Source: Taxawa tesnikishii (nom. ined.) (taxonomy: Eukaryota; Ascomycota; Dothideomycetes; Dothideales). Taken from it: 64,000 nt of DNA. Position numbers and translations under genes: made by a program. The notes beneath the pieces were generated by a model, which did not search any database, was not told the origin of the DNA, and saw only the letters and a program-made list of their open reading frames with translations. Location: the NCBI GenBank assembly GCA_030247885.1, contig JAPDRO010000003.1:372001-436000 (forward strand), in the 5' to 3' direction. Shown piece by piece: positions 44,722 through 56,064 of the stretch. The first letter of the stretch is position 1; every line of letters begins with the position of its first letter.

Positions 44722-46770
44722 ATGGCGGCGGACAAAGCCGTGCCAGTTGTGGTGGGAGTGGGGGATGTAATAAATCGCTCGTCGAAAGCAGAAGACGCCA
44801 TTGAGCCCATGCAATTGATGCTTCAGGCGATACACAATGCGATCAAAGATACAGGAGTCCCGCAAGCCTCGACCTCGAAACTGCGCTCGAAAATTGACAG
44901 CATCGACGTCGTACGGACGTGGACATGGCCCTACACGGACCTACCCGGACTTCTTGCGGAACAATTACAGGTCCACCCGCATCATAAACATTACAGTGAC
45001 CACGGCGGGAACAGCCCAGCCAAACTATTTGATGCTGCCGCCCGCAGATTATCAACCGGAGAGAGCAAGGTCGCTGTTCTCTGCGGCGGCGAGGCATTAG
45101 CATCTCGTAAGCTACTCCACCTACCTTCACCTTCTACCACAAGTGCTTAGCAACAACATTCTCCAGTCAGCGCCTGCGTAGCAGCAAAGAAAATCCCTCC
45201 GCCCGGTTGGACGAAAATCGATCAGACTGTCGGATCTGTATTCTCCCCGACCACTCGAGAGCTCGCGACCGGTACGTCCGCAAACGCTCTTCTTGAGGCT
45301 GCGAAACCCAGTACTTACGGCACTGATGCCCTAGGCCTTGGGGCAACGCATGGAATCGGTGCTCCCATCCAGGTTTATCCGTTATACGAGAACGGGTTTA
45401 GAGCCCATCGAGGTCAATCCATCAAGGAGAACCACCAGGAGTCGGCAAGACTGTATGCAGAGTTTGCTGAAGTGGCGGAGAAGAACTCATTCGCATGGAG
45501 CCATGGCAAGCTGGCTGGAACAGAAGAGAGCATAGCTAAAGTGACGAAGAAAAACAGGATGATCTGTTTTCCGTGTGAGTGCGCACGTGTTATACTACTT
45601 GTCGTGCAGAGATAGACTGACGGTACACAGATCCTTTGCTCATGAACGCCTTCAATACAGTCAACCTTGCTGCAGCTTGCATTCTGACCACAACTGACTA
45701 TGCTCGAGAGCTGGGGATACCTGAGAACCGCTGGATTTATCCATTGGGCGGCGCGGGTACCAGAGATAGCGACAACTGTATGGTGGGCATCGTCCCAACG
45801 TCCCGCCAGAAGCTGATTTTCTCTTCCTTCCAGTTTGGGAGCGTCCGAACTTTCACAGTAGCCCCTCCATTTCCCACTCTCTTGACGCCGCACTCGAGGT
45901 CTCCGGCATCAGCAAAGACCAAGTAGATCTTTATGACTTTTACTCGTCAGTCAGCCCCTGTCCTCCATCATCCGAATGTACTCGACTCACCACACATCCC
46001 AGTTGCTTCCCGATTGTCCCCAAGCTCGCGTCTCAACATCTCGGTCTCCCTGTCACCGGCTCTTCAACGCCCACCACTCTTCTCGGTGGCTTGACATCCT
46101 TTGGTGGTGCAGGAAATAACTACTCGATGCACGTACGTACCACTCTATACCCACCGCTACCCAATCTTTTTTCTCTCTAACAAACCCCAGGCTATCACCG
46201 CGATGGTACGACAACTCCGCCAACCCGGCCGTCCACACAACGGCCTAATCCTCGCAAATGGCGGCGTGGTGACGTACCAGCACGTTATCATCCTCTCCTC
46301 CTCCCCACGCCGAGATGGAACCCCGTACCCGGCCCGAGATCCCTTGCCGCCCGTGCTCACACCAGACTCGACCCCGTCCGTCGACGCGCAAGCAGAAGGG
46401 GAAGCCGTTATCGAGGTGAGAGCTCTCCAACAAACAGACACAGTCCCGATGAAGTCTGTTATCCGTCCGAGGTGCTACACGAAATCACTAACCTCCTCGG
46501 GGTCGTTCACAGACGTATACGCTTGACTACTCCCGTTCTGGCGCGCCGACACGAGGGCACGTTGTAGGCCGGTTGCTTCGGAATGGGCACCGCTTTCTCG
46601 CAAATCACGGCGATGAGCGCACCTTGCAGGAACTCGGCTCTTGGACGCGGGAGCAGGTCGGACGTCGGGGGTACGTGAGGACTGATAGCTCCGAAGATGG
46701 AAACGGGAGGAACCTGTTCAGTTTGGTGTTCGAAGGCGGCGGGCATGGAAGGGGAGACTCGAAATTGTGA
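44722..46770 (+). CDS. Thiolase-like protein (type 1) with PTS1
   Basis: Eight exons: 44722-45106, 45167-45271, 45335-45574, 45631-45777, 45834-45945, 46003-46132, 46191-46415 and 46513-46770; 533 residues with all phases closing. The thiolase core shows VVVGVGDVINRS at the start, HGGNSPAKLFDAAARRL and AVLCGGEALAS around the active-site position, NAFNTVNLAAACILT, DLYDFYSCFPIVPKLA and GGLTSFGGAGNNYSMHAI. The end holds the small extra C-terminal domain of thiolase-like type 1 proteins. It terminates in SKL, a canonical PTS1, so the protein is predicted to be peroxisomal. Family members are acetyl-CoA acetyltransferase homologues; whether this one condenses or cleaves acyl-CoA is not known. The classic thiolase active-site context is degenerate. 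The fifth intron has a GTCAGT donor. Confidence 0.88.
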
Positions 46771-47290
46771 GGCGTTGCGGTGCATCGTCTAGCCGGGCTA
46801 TAGAATCAATCTAGGAAGCCGTCTATCAGGTTGCTGTTCCAGCTGATACCAAATACAATACTAGGAGAGACACCGGAGGACGAGCTCCATACAACACACG
46901 AAGTATGAGTAACTGCTTTTCGCATTGGTAGAAAAGTGAAGGAGAAGCTATAGTTGATACAGGTAATCGGCAAAGCAATGCTCCACCATTCCGTATACAC
47001 CGTCGTAGCACCGAACGTAAAAGCTTTCTCCATCCCTCTCATTCCATGAACCCGACCAGAAAGCAAAATCAACACATTTCTTTCCGCTTATTAACTCCGG
47101 TAACAGAAACCTCGATCAGCAAAGGGAAACGGCTGGTAAGAAAATTCGAATCTGAACGCCTCCAAGGCAGCGGAGCTAAAGAAGATTCCTTTGCTTCCGC
47201 CATGGACACACCTTCGGTTCCGATCCACTCGGTCTCGGATCTCCAGATCATCCGAGATTCATGTCCATAGCACATTGTAGTAGGGCTCGA
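46771..47290. other. Intergenic between convergent genes
   Basis: 520 bases between the 3' ends of the thiolase-like gene and KDM5. Only short unconserved ORFs. Confidence 0.45.
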
Positions 47291-50200
47291 TCAGTGGTTG
47301 ATGAAGTCCATGAATCCACTGCGATCGCCCTCCTCGCCGTCCGCACCGTCCGCCTCGTCGCGGTTCTGTCCATCCGTGACAGCGAACGCCTCGCCAGCAT
47401 GCTCGTCCTGGTGCACCATATCGTTGAAGATCGAGTCCAGCGTAGCGTTTCCCCCGCGTTTGCGGATCCACCATCGACGCTACTCTCGTAGCGATGGTCC
47501 GCATGCTGGTCGAAGAAGGGGAGCGACGGAGCGCCGCCGCTGCTGCTCGGAGCGCCGCTGCCGAAGAGCGCCGGGTCGATGTCACCGCCGAATTGGCCCG
47601 TGCTGGGTGACGGGTCTGGGTAGTGCGGGTGGGAAGCCGACTCGAAGTGCGAGGGGTTGACGGTGGTTGGGGTGGCGAAGTTTGGAGGTGAGGCGAGGCG
47701 GCCTGCGTCCGAGTGGCGAACGGGGTGGGACTGAGCTGATGGACCGCCAAAGGGGTTGGAGTGTGCAAAGAGGGGAGAGTCACGGTAGGCTGACGTAACC
47801 ATAGGTCCTATGCGCGGGGGCTGGGTATCGTAGCTGAAGGAAGGGGTATGCTGAACTTGAGCATGCTGGATTGGAGGTAGAGTGGAGGACTCTCTGCGAG
47901 ACTCAGACGAGCTCTGGTGGGAGATGGACGGTGGGTGAGAGGGCGTGCTGCCCTGCGCCGGCTGGAGAGGCGCTGGGCTGTTCTGCTGCGCTTCGCTGGC
48001 CTTACGCTTGGCAACGATCGTGGTCTTCATTCTGTATTGGGGTGGAAGATCCTCTGGGTTGGTGATACCCAACGCGGCCATGAGCTTCTGCTGCTTGGTT
48101 GGGCGAGGTTTACGCGTGCTGCCGGACACCTGGATGATAGGTGGTGGTTCCGGAGCCACAGGCGCCCACTTGTGCATCTCTTGGCGAAGAAAGTTGGTCT
48201 CCTCAGTGAGAAGAATATCAGCACCTTCAACCTTGCGCAGGTAGAAGCGCATCGTGGGGACCTCATCGGGTGATACAGCGACAGGGTTGACGTAGGGACG
48301 GATGTATTCACGGAAAGCCTGAGCCTTGTCGATGATATTTGCGAGGGTATCCTCTTCTTCGGGCTGGAATGGCATCGTCTCAAGCTCGCTCTGCCAGTCG
48401 ATGAGCTCTTCGAGTTTAGGACGTGCGGCGTCTCTAGGAATCTTGACACGCCAGTCGCAGATGGGACAAGTGTAGGTATCATCGCCCTTGACCTTGCCGC
48501 GTGCGATCTTCAGACACTTCCCGTGGTACCTGCGCAGATGTATTAGATGTTGTGCATGGTATCACGCCTTGAAGAACTCACCATTCGCTGCAAAGATCGC
48601 ACTTGATCATCATTCCGGCTTCAGGCTTACGGCAGATACAAAAGACGTCAGGGAAGTTGCCACTGTTCTTCTCGGCGTCCTCTACGGGAGTATGCTCTCG
48701 AGATGCAGGCTCCGCAGGCATCTTCGGAACATCACGCAAGTCAAAGCAACCGTCATTGCGCGCTTCGACAATGAGCATGTGCTGGTGAAGAATATGGAGC
48801 GGAGCATTTGCTTTCCCGAAAAGCTTCTTGCCACGGCGCATCCAGTCTTCATGACGGCGCTGCTCCTTTTCCAGGTCCAGCGTACCAGGCGGCTTGCTGT
48901 TGAGCTCCTCGAGAGCAGCCATGACATCGCGAACCTCTCTGTACATAGGGCGCTTGCGGAAGTCCGGGTCCTTGCTCTGTGAGTACAACGCCATAATCTT
49001 CTCTTGTGCCTCACGCTGCTTCCTGAGGATTGCGTCTACGCGTGCAAGAGTTTGAGGAGTGACAGGTAGAGTCGCTGATTGCTTGCTCAGCGCGTCAAGC
49101 TGCTGGTAATGGACCTGCTCAACGGTCATCAGCTCGATCGCCTTCTTCTCCCACAGCTCACCCTGCTGCGCCCAGTCGCGGTACCAAGTAATGTTCGGAT
49201 CATTGTCTGGGATGCCCATGTCCAGGCCGTGCTGTATGAAGTCGTTCACATCCTTGAGTGTCTGTTGTAGGTTGCGCTTCTCGCGCGCTTGATCATTCCA
49301 CTCCAGCCGCTGCATGAGCTTTTCAAGTTGTTCAACCTCCGGAAGATCCACGTTGAAACCCTTGCCCAACTCGACGAGCTCTGCAAACTCTTGAGTTGTG
49401 TGGTTTCCTTGTACGAGGAGAGCCTCCCGTGCCTTTCGTTGGAAGTCGGCGATACCGTCAGCGCGCTCCCTCAAAGTTCCTATCTCTGGGCAATCAAACG
49501 AAATCTTGTCGGCCGAATCGAGAAGCTTCCGGATGTTGTCGACGTTGCGAAGCTCCTTCTCTCGCTCTTCTGCTTCAGCGGCGGCCTTGGCATTGCTCTT
49601 CCGACCCTTCTCGCTCTTACGCCTGCCTTGCTGCTTCCGCGTGATGTAGTTGGTCGCCTCCTCGACCCACTCATTACAACGGTCCACGAAGCGCTTGAGC
49701 TCTGCAAGCTGCGGTAGCTCATAAGGAATCTTTTCGCCCTCGTTGAGCAGTGACCGCAAGGCTTTGAGTTGCGGGCGAGGCTCATTCTCGATTAGTTTGT
49801 CAACCTTCTCCGCCCAGGCTTCCGGCACTCTGGACTTATCGACCACCTTCTGAACAGTTGATTGTAGAGCCTCGTTGGTCATTCGCATGTACAGGAGGTG
49901 ATCGCCATTGGCTCCTGAATAACGATCCGACTCTTTCGAATCGCAACATTCGAAACCGCCAGCGTGTACCAAACACATCACCTTGCCAGAATTCTTGCAT
50001 ACGTAACGTGACAAGTAGCTGTAGGCTTTGCAGAAGGCACAAATGTAATCGTCTTCATCAAGGTCCTCGGCATTAATCTCCGGCGGAGCAGCATACCGTG
50101 GTCCGAGATACAACTCGTCGTTCGCATTTTCCGGTTCTGCGGAAGGGGAAGTAAGGAAGTCCCTACGGGCATTGAGCTCGGCGTCCCGCATGCGCTCCAA

Positions 50201-52732
50201 GGCAGGAGCAAGCCATTTTGCGGTCTTGATGGTGTTATCCCTCGACGCAGCCGTGAGCAGAAGTTCGTCATGCGAAAAGGCGGGCTGTTTCCTATACATG
50301 CGCAGACGCTCGACGCCCGATTCTCCGAACGGTTCCCAGTCGGTAGGTGCAAAATTGACAGCTTCATTCAGATTGAAGCCGTGGTTGAAGCCCGCGTGGT
50401 ACGCCTGAGGATAAGTAACGACGAATTGGCCGGCTCGCTGGTCGATTGCGTAGACTCGTACACCAGCTTGCTTCAGCTGCTCAGGCGACATGAGTGTGAC
50501 GAGCTGGAACAGCAGATCAGGTTGAGCCTCGAATAGTTCAGGAATGGCCTGGCGCATTGCGTTCTCGAACTTCTCCGCATCCTCTCCCGGTACACCGTAC
50601 CATGTCTTGGTCGCGCCAAAGTGTTGGTAGTTTGCGGAGTAAGCGTAGTGATCCTCGTTATGCCAGCAGAAGGTAGAAAAGACCATACCGACGTACAGCC
50701 ACGGAACAGTCATTCCAGATATGTCGGTCTTGATATGCTTGAACAACGATTCGCCGTACAGTGGAAGCACGTTGAGATTCCAAGGGTCTGTAGAGAAGGG
50801 GTCCCGCGGCTGCTTCTCAATGGTTGGGAAGCCGCTGCCATGCGTAGTCGAGTGAATGTCTGCGCCATACTCGACTTCAACCGTCTCGGTGATGCTCTCG
50901 ACGAGCCGCCAAAACTCCTTCTCCACATCATCTTCAGTGACCGGTCGCTTGCCGTTCAGCACGGGATCGAAAGCAGTCTTGTTGACGAAGTGGTTCTCTC
51001 TAAAGATGTTGGCCCTCTCCTGGAAAGCCTTCAAGGAGTAGACTTCGCCCTCTACAAAGCCGAATTCACCTGTGCCCACAAGGCATTTTGGACAGTTCCA
51101 CTCGTGGCTCGGCTTGTTCTTGACGGGAGGTTCCAAGCAGTGGCCATGGTAGCCGCAGTCGCAGCTTTCACAGATCAAGAGCGCATCTGAGCTGTCCGCC
51201 TTCCCACAGGTTTCGCAGCACTCTCCGGGGTTTTCAATGCCGCGCTCACGTGGAGCAGGAAATTTTGGTGTTGACGATCTCTGGTGCATGTTCGAACCTT
51301 GCACCGTGTTCACTGTTTCCTTCTTCAAGCGCTTGCTCCTCCTACCCGCATCAACATCGCCATTTGTTTGCCCTTCCGGTCCATGGCTCATGGGTCTCTT
51401 GAGCTGGTTGTCGTTGACCGGTCTAAAGGTGGGTGTGTTACTAGCAGAACCGTTGGGACTGTCCACGTGACGTTGCGGAGTTGAGTGTGCAAGTTGAGGT
51501 TCGGGGTAGGATGAGAAACCGTTCGGACCGTTGATGGATGTAAATGTTGATGCAGGACGAGCATTGACAGCAGTGAAGCCGCCACCTGCGTTCACCGGCG
51601 TAAAGCCAGAATGTGAAGTCGGCGGCGACGCGTGGACAGGCTCAGGGTGTCTGTCTGCTGGACTACCGAAGCTATTCATTGACGCGTTCAAAGCAGCAGT
51701 GGCGCGCATGGCAGGTGTGTCCCCGGTTGGTGTTCCCTGTTGAGACGGCATTCTTTTGAGTGGTGAAGGCGCAGGCGACGGCGTGAAAGGACCGCCATTC
51801 TCCAGTTCAAGTTGGTGCTGTACTCCGGGCTTGGCGACACGCAGGTATTCCTCGTAAGGGAAGAGCCATCTCTGGTAAGAGTTCTTGAGGGATGTAGAAA
51901 GCGAGGACATTATCTTGCCACTGTATCCGAGGTCACGACCAATCTCGGCCCATTTCTTTCCTTTGCAGACTTTCTCGAAACCGCCTCTCGAATCGACAGC
52001 TTTCTTGAGCTTGTACAGGTCAAGAGGCCGCTTGTCGACGCTGGGAAAGCGATTGAGATTTGTGCCATGTTGTCTGTGGAACTTGGAGAGTTGGTCCAGG
52101 TAATTCAGATTCGCACGGGTTCCTATGGTGGTTCAGCCAGACTGTGGTTTTCGACATTGGACGAATGCTAAACCCACCTCCTTCTACAGAGTTAAGCTCT
52201 TGACGTCGCACGCGGAAGTGGAAACGCTATCTGAATGTTAGAACAACGACTCGACCCCAGCAGCAATGCGCAACGCCACTTGGCGATATTTTGATGGCAG
52301 GCGTGCGCGACTTACCGTTGTGTCAATCGCCAATGTCGGGTTCCAGCCGTCTGGTGGTATGATTTTGATAATGCCATACTTCCTTCCCTCTGGCGCAATC
52401 TTTCTCATGTATTCCATTGGATCCTTGAACTCTTCCTCAGTCGGCCGAAAGCTAGGTGCTTCGGTTATGCCATGTATTCTGTTTGGTCTCGATATTTCAG
52501 GCGCAGCGTTCAGCTGGCCTCTCCTCTCGACAGTGCGCAGGTCCAACGGGTCTGAGCGGCGTGCACTGAGGGGCAGACTGGCAGTAATCCCGTGCGCGGG
52601 CACGTTCGAGATGGGCACAGTCGCTGCCGTCTTCGGTTTTGATGGCGCTGCATGGCTGCCCATAGAGGATCCAGGCATGGCTGGCTTGGTCATTGTGGAA
52701 GAGCCTCCTCCACTGCTCGGCGGAACGACCAT
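47291..52732 (-). CDS. KDM5/JARID1-type histone H3K4 demethylase
   Basis: Exons 52732-52316, 52226-52178, 52122-48582 and 48529-47291; corrected length 1748 residues. Domains in order: JmjN (about 95-140, APSFRPTEEEFKDPMEYMR), ARID (about 160-245, RANLNYLDQLSKFH), PHD1 (about 456-505, CCETCGKADSSDALLICESCDCGYH), JmjC with iron ligands His643, Glu645 (FCWHNED) and a His near 731 (HAGFNHGFN), a C5HC2 zinc finger (CAFCKAYSYLSRYVC), the PLU-1 helical region, PHD2 (CICRKPEAGMMIKCDLCSEWYH, split by an intron at the Trp codon) and a disordered tail. Family role: Fe(II)/2-oxoglutarate-dependent removal of H3K4 methyl groups in the nucleus. The start is the ATG at 52732 because sequence upstream lacks an in-frame ATG. 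One slip at plus-strand C5 (47451-47455) affects only the last 55 residues. Confidence 0.94.
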
Positions 52733-53533
52733 TTTCGCTCGTGTATTCCGTTCAAGTACCGTAAGAAAGCGCTTTCCGGAAAGTTGTGGGTTTGTTGTGT
52801 CAGACTGTTTCGTCCACTGTGGAGTCGCAAGGGCGACCAGAGGAGACGCAATATCAGACGAGCTGAGGGAAAGCTGCTGGTAGTTGACACATGCAGGCTT
52901 CCGGCTCAAATATGGGAACTGGGAAACTCCTTGTCAGTGGGAAGCGATTACTACAGCTGTGAAGGTGCACGGCACGGCATGGCGGTCGCAGCGGTGCGTT
53001 TGTCAAGAGGTTCACAAGGGAATATGGACTGTGGACGCGGAGATGTATTCGACAGGGCCAGGCGGAGAGACGGGCATGCTTGCTCGAGCCTTGGCGATAG
53101 CGGCGCGGGTAACTAATTTAAGCGAATCGACTAGAGCTGGTGGGCAAGACTGTGCCCTGACAGATCGGCATATATACTATCTTGATATCTGTTCCTAACA
53201 AATTCTAAGAAAACCCTCATCTTTCCTCATATCTCATGCGTGCGGAAAAGTACAAAGCTGTGCTGAATTGCTCTCAGTCGGGGGTCGGCTGCAGCGTGGA
53301 TGGCACAGGAGGTCAGGTCGATGATCAGCGGCGTCATGAGAGACGTCTTGATTCCCGAGGTCGGAGCTAGCCAATCGTGGCAGCTTGCGGCTCTGCGATT
53401 ATCACTCTCTTCGAACCTCTGCCCGTCAGCCTGCTCCTACTCCTACTCCTACTCTTATATACATGCGTTGGACAAGTGACAAAACGAATCATGTGCACAC
53501 GATAGCACTCGCAGGATTTATGGGAGTAACACA
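52733..53533. promoter_or_regulatory. Divergent region KDM5 / SLX1
   Basis: 801 bases between two outward starts. It contains a TCCTAC hexamer array at 53434-53455 followed at once by CTTATATACATG, a TATA-like element about 80 bases upstream of the SLX1 ATG. A second TATATACTAT lies near 53170-53180. No ORF accepted. Confidence 0.5.
53434..53455. repeat. TCCTAC hexamer repeat
   Basis: About 3.5 tandem copies of a six-base unit (CTCCTACTCCTACTCCTACT). It sits just upstream of the SLX1 TATA-like element. Confidence 0.85.
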
Positions 53534-54919
53534 ATGGACAGACCGATTCCAGCGTTCTATTGTTGTTATCTTCTACGGTCCACAGTACGCCACCAGAGCT
53601 TGTACGTCGGCAGCACACCGCACCCCCGAGACGCCTCGGCCAACACAACGGAGTCACCAAAGGCGGAGCTGTCAAAACTGCGCGAGACAATCTGCGACCG
53701 TGGGAGATGACATGTCTTGTTACTGGATTCCCTCAAAAATAAGCGCGCTGCAATTCGAGTGAGTATACGGAGTCGTGTGACAACACGTAAACAAGCACAG
53801 ACACATCGCCGTGTCGTGAACAACTGCTATACATGTACACTTGGAAAAGCGGAACGCTTTGTTGCTAACGAAGCCTCAGATGGGCATGGCAAAACACTCA
53901 TCTAACACGACACATCGCCGCAGACGAGCGCATAACTCAAGCGCAACAAAAACACGCTACTCCCCAGGTCGGGGAAGACTAGAAGGCGGATCGGACGGCC
54001 ACGTGTATCACTGACAGACAAACTCGCGAACCTACATATCCTGCTCCGGGCGAAGAGTTTCGAACGCTGGCCGCTTGAAGTCAAGTTCTTCACCGAAGAT
54101 GTGTTCAAAATGTGGCAAAGGTGCGACAAGACCACGATCGAGAACGTTCGGCCCGGCATTCGCATCGCACTGCATGAATCTTCTCGGCCAACACAACCTT
54201 CCGCCCCAAGCGAGCACACTGAAAGCATAGTACCTGAGCGGGTACCTAAAGGAATCTACGCACTTGACGTTACATATGGATACGCGAAACCGCTACTGGA
54301 AAAGAGCAGACCGTTGCTTGAAGCGTCTGGAAACATTTGCGCAGTCTGCAAATCTCCCATTGACGCCAAAACGACCATGACACTTGTATGCTCGGCGGAG
54401 GGCTGTACAAGCACATCTCATCTTTCTTGTCTTGCTGCATCCTTCATAGGGGCAGAGAATCACGGAGATGCGATCGTGCCTACTAGCGGAAGGTGCCCAG
54501 ACTGCAAGGAGACCCTTCTTTGGTCAGACCTTGTCAGGGATCTGAGCTTGCGAATCCGCGGAGAAAAGGAGGTGGCCAAGCTTTTCAAGATACGAAAACC
54601 TCGTTCTAAGAAGGGCGAGAAGAACAGCCAAGCCGTTGCTATCGAAGATGAAGAATCCGGTGATGATGACGAGGACGAGGAACTGAACGAAGCTATCATT
54701 GTTGGTGCTGACAACTCAGAATTCCGCTATCTGGAGTCAGATGACGATACTCTTTCCGAGCCTGATGATGCGTGGTTGGATATCGACGATCTGCCTCTTG
54801 ACTTCTCAGTCCGCAAGACCTTAGGGAAGTTGCCGAATTTACCGAAGAAAAAGGTCCCGCTTCGTAGAGAAGAGGTCGTTGAGGACAGTGATTGGGACGA
54901 TGCTGAGATTCTGGATTGA
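53534..54919 (+). CDS. SLX1: Structure-specific endonuclease subunit Slx1
   Basis: Exons 53534-53758 and 53880-54919; corrected length 422 residues. The GIY-YIG nuclease domain opens the protein: [53 protein letters not shown]. After the 121-nt intron, [12 protein letters not shown] continues it, then [29 protein letters not shown] and a C-terminal RING/PHD-like zinc domain ([33 protein letters not shown]). An acidic tail follows. With Slx4 it cuts branched DNA such as Holliday junctions and flaps in the nucleus. Four one-base slips occur at 53623-53627 (C5), 53735-53739 (A5), 53948-53952 (A5) and 53962-53965 (C4); allowing for them restores the family pattern. Its 3' end is 91 bases from the convergent CDC8. 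Confidence 0.9.
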
Positions 54920-55010
54920 TCAAAGCAATTCTTGGATACGACACGATCAACAAAGCAAAATTCAAACTTTGGTGCCCAGTCTTGAGGGCGTTTGCAAAAG
55001 CACTGCACGC

Positions 55011-55790
55011 CTACCACGGCGCCACACGTCGAAGCGGCAAATCCATCGAGTCAACCAGAGAGGACACATGGTCAACTGCCTGCATAATGCTCTTCTCAAC
55101 CTCCTCGACGGACCTTCCTGCATCGATGACCACAAAGTCGCCTGACTCAGGCGCCCTCTGCAGCTCGTCGAAAAGCTCGCGGACCCGATCCTGGAGTTCC
55201 TTGTTCTCGTACCTTTCCTCACCCCAGCCACCGCGCTTGGCGGCTTCGGCGGCAGAGATATCGAGGAAAATGCAGGCGTCTGGTCGCGGCAGGCCTTCCT
55301 CGGGATGGCGGCACCAGGCCAGGCCCATGGAAGGATTGTTCTTGGCTGCTGAGTAGACGCAGCCTGAATAGTAGTATCGGTCAATGATGACAGTTGTTCC
55401 AGCTTGGATGTCTGCCTCAATAGAAGCGCTGGAAAGATTAGTTGGACAAGGCGGGAGAAGGAAGGGGAGATGCGTTGGCGTACGCTGCTTCCCATCTGTT
55501 GGCAGAGAAGAGTAGATGGATGACGTGGTCTTCTTGCTGGCTCTGGCCCCGTAGATAGTTGTCTATCATCTGTCCAATTGGAGTGTTTCTGTCTGCTTGC
55601 CGTCAATACATGTTTTCCAAATATATATATATATCATGCCTGACTGACCAGGAAATCGTACATGTCTAACTTTTAGGCCGCGCCCCTCCAGGTTCTCTAC
55701 CACTCTCTCGCATTGCGTCGACTTCCCGGCTTTGTCCAGCCCTTCGAACACAATGAGCTTTCCGCGCTTCGACTTCTGATTCTGCTCCAT
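55011..55790 (-). CDS. CDC8: Thymidylate kinase
   Basis: Phosphorylates dTMP to dTDP with ATP, an essential step of dTTP synthesis. Exons 55790-55649, 55592-55484 and 55428-55011 give 222 residues, all in frame. The P-loop is FEGLDKAGKSTQ (Gly17-Thr25). DRNTPIGQMIDNYLRG follows, then the DR motif IDRYYYSGCVYSAAKN, and the lid region AAKRGGWGEERYENKELQDRVRELF. Intron 1 has a GTCAGT donor and contains a TA dinucleotide run. The start is the ATG directly before the conserved MEQNQKSKRGKLIVFEG. It converges with SLX1, placing a DNA-precursor gene and a DNA-repair gene end to end; that is probably coincidence. Confidence 0.95.
55620..55634. repeat. AT dinucleotide repeat in CDC8 intron 1
   Basis: Seven AT units in a row inside the first intron of CDC8. 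Confidence 0.9.
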
Positions 55791-56064
55791 TGATATGGTG
55801 TTTTGTGAACTTATTACAACAAGTGTCCGGCACGAGAAGTAGTATGCGTGGAGCCAACCCCGCTGAGGGCGCGCTGCCGCGTCGCGTGTTTTGCTCGGCC
55901 TTGGCACTGCACAGATCAATCCATCTATCGACACACCTGGAGAGGTATTTGTTCTTTTGTCTTCACAAAATCCGGGCGGGTTCATGTACCTCTCCGCTGA
56001 CGATCCGTCTCTATGTTTGAGATTCATACTAAACTTGAATTAGATGGTCTACTTCAACTTGAAG
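55791..56064. other. Short intergenic, CDC8 promoter
   Basis: 274 bases between the CDC8 start and the end of the STAND/ankyrin gene on the same strand. An ACGCGT (56077-56082), the MCB core, lies about 290 bases upstream of the CDC8 ATG, inside the tail of the ankyrin gene. CGCGTCGCGTG motifs occur near 55877-55887. Confidence 0.4.

Noticed and set aside
52733-52909. Longer N-terminus for KDM5 using the open frame to 52909
   Set aside because: The frame has no ATG upstream of 52732 and the extra residues resemble no JARID1 protein.
53759-53879. Treating the two halves of SLX1 as separate genes
   Set aside because: The GIY-YIG domain is completed only across the 121-base intron (E-W-A-W-Q-N), and phases agree.
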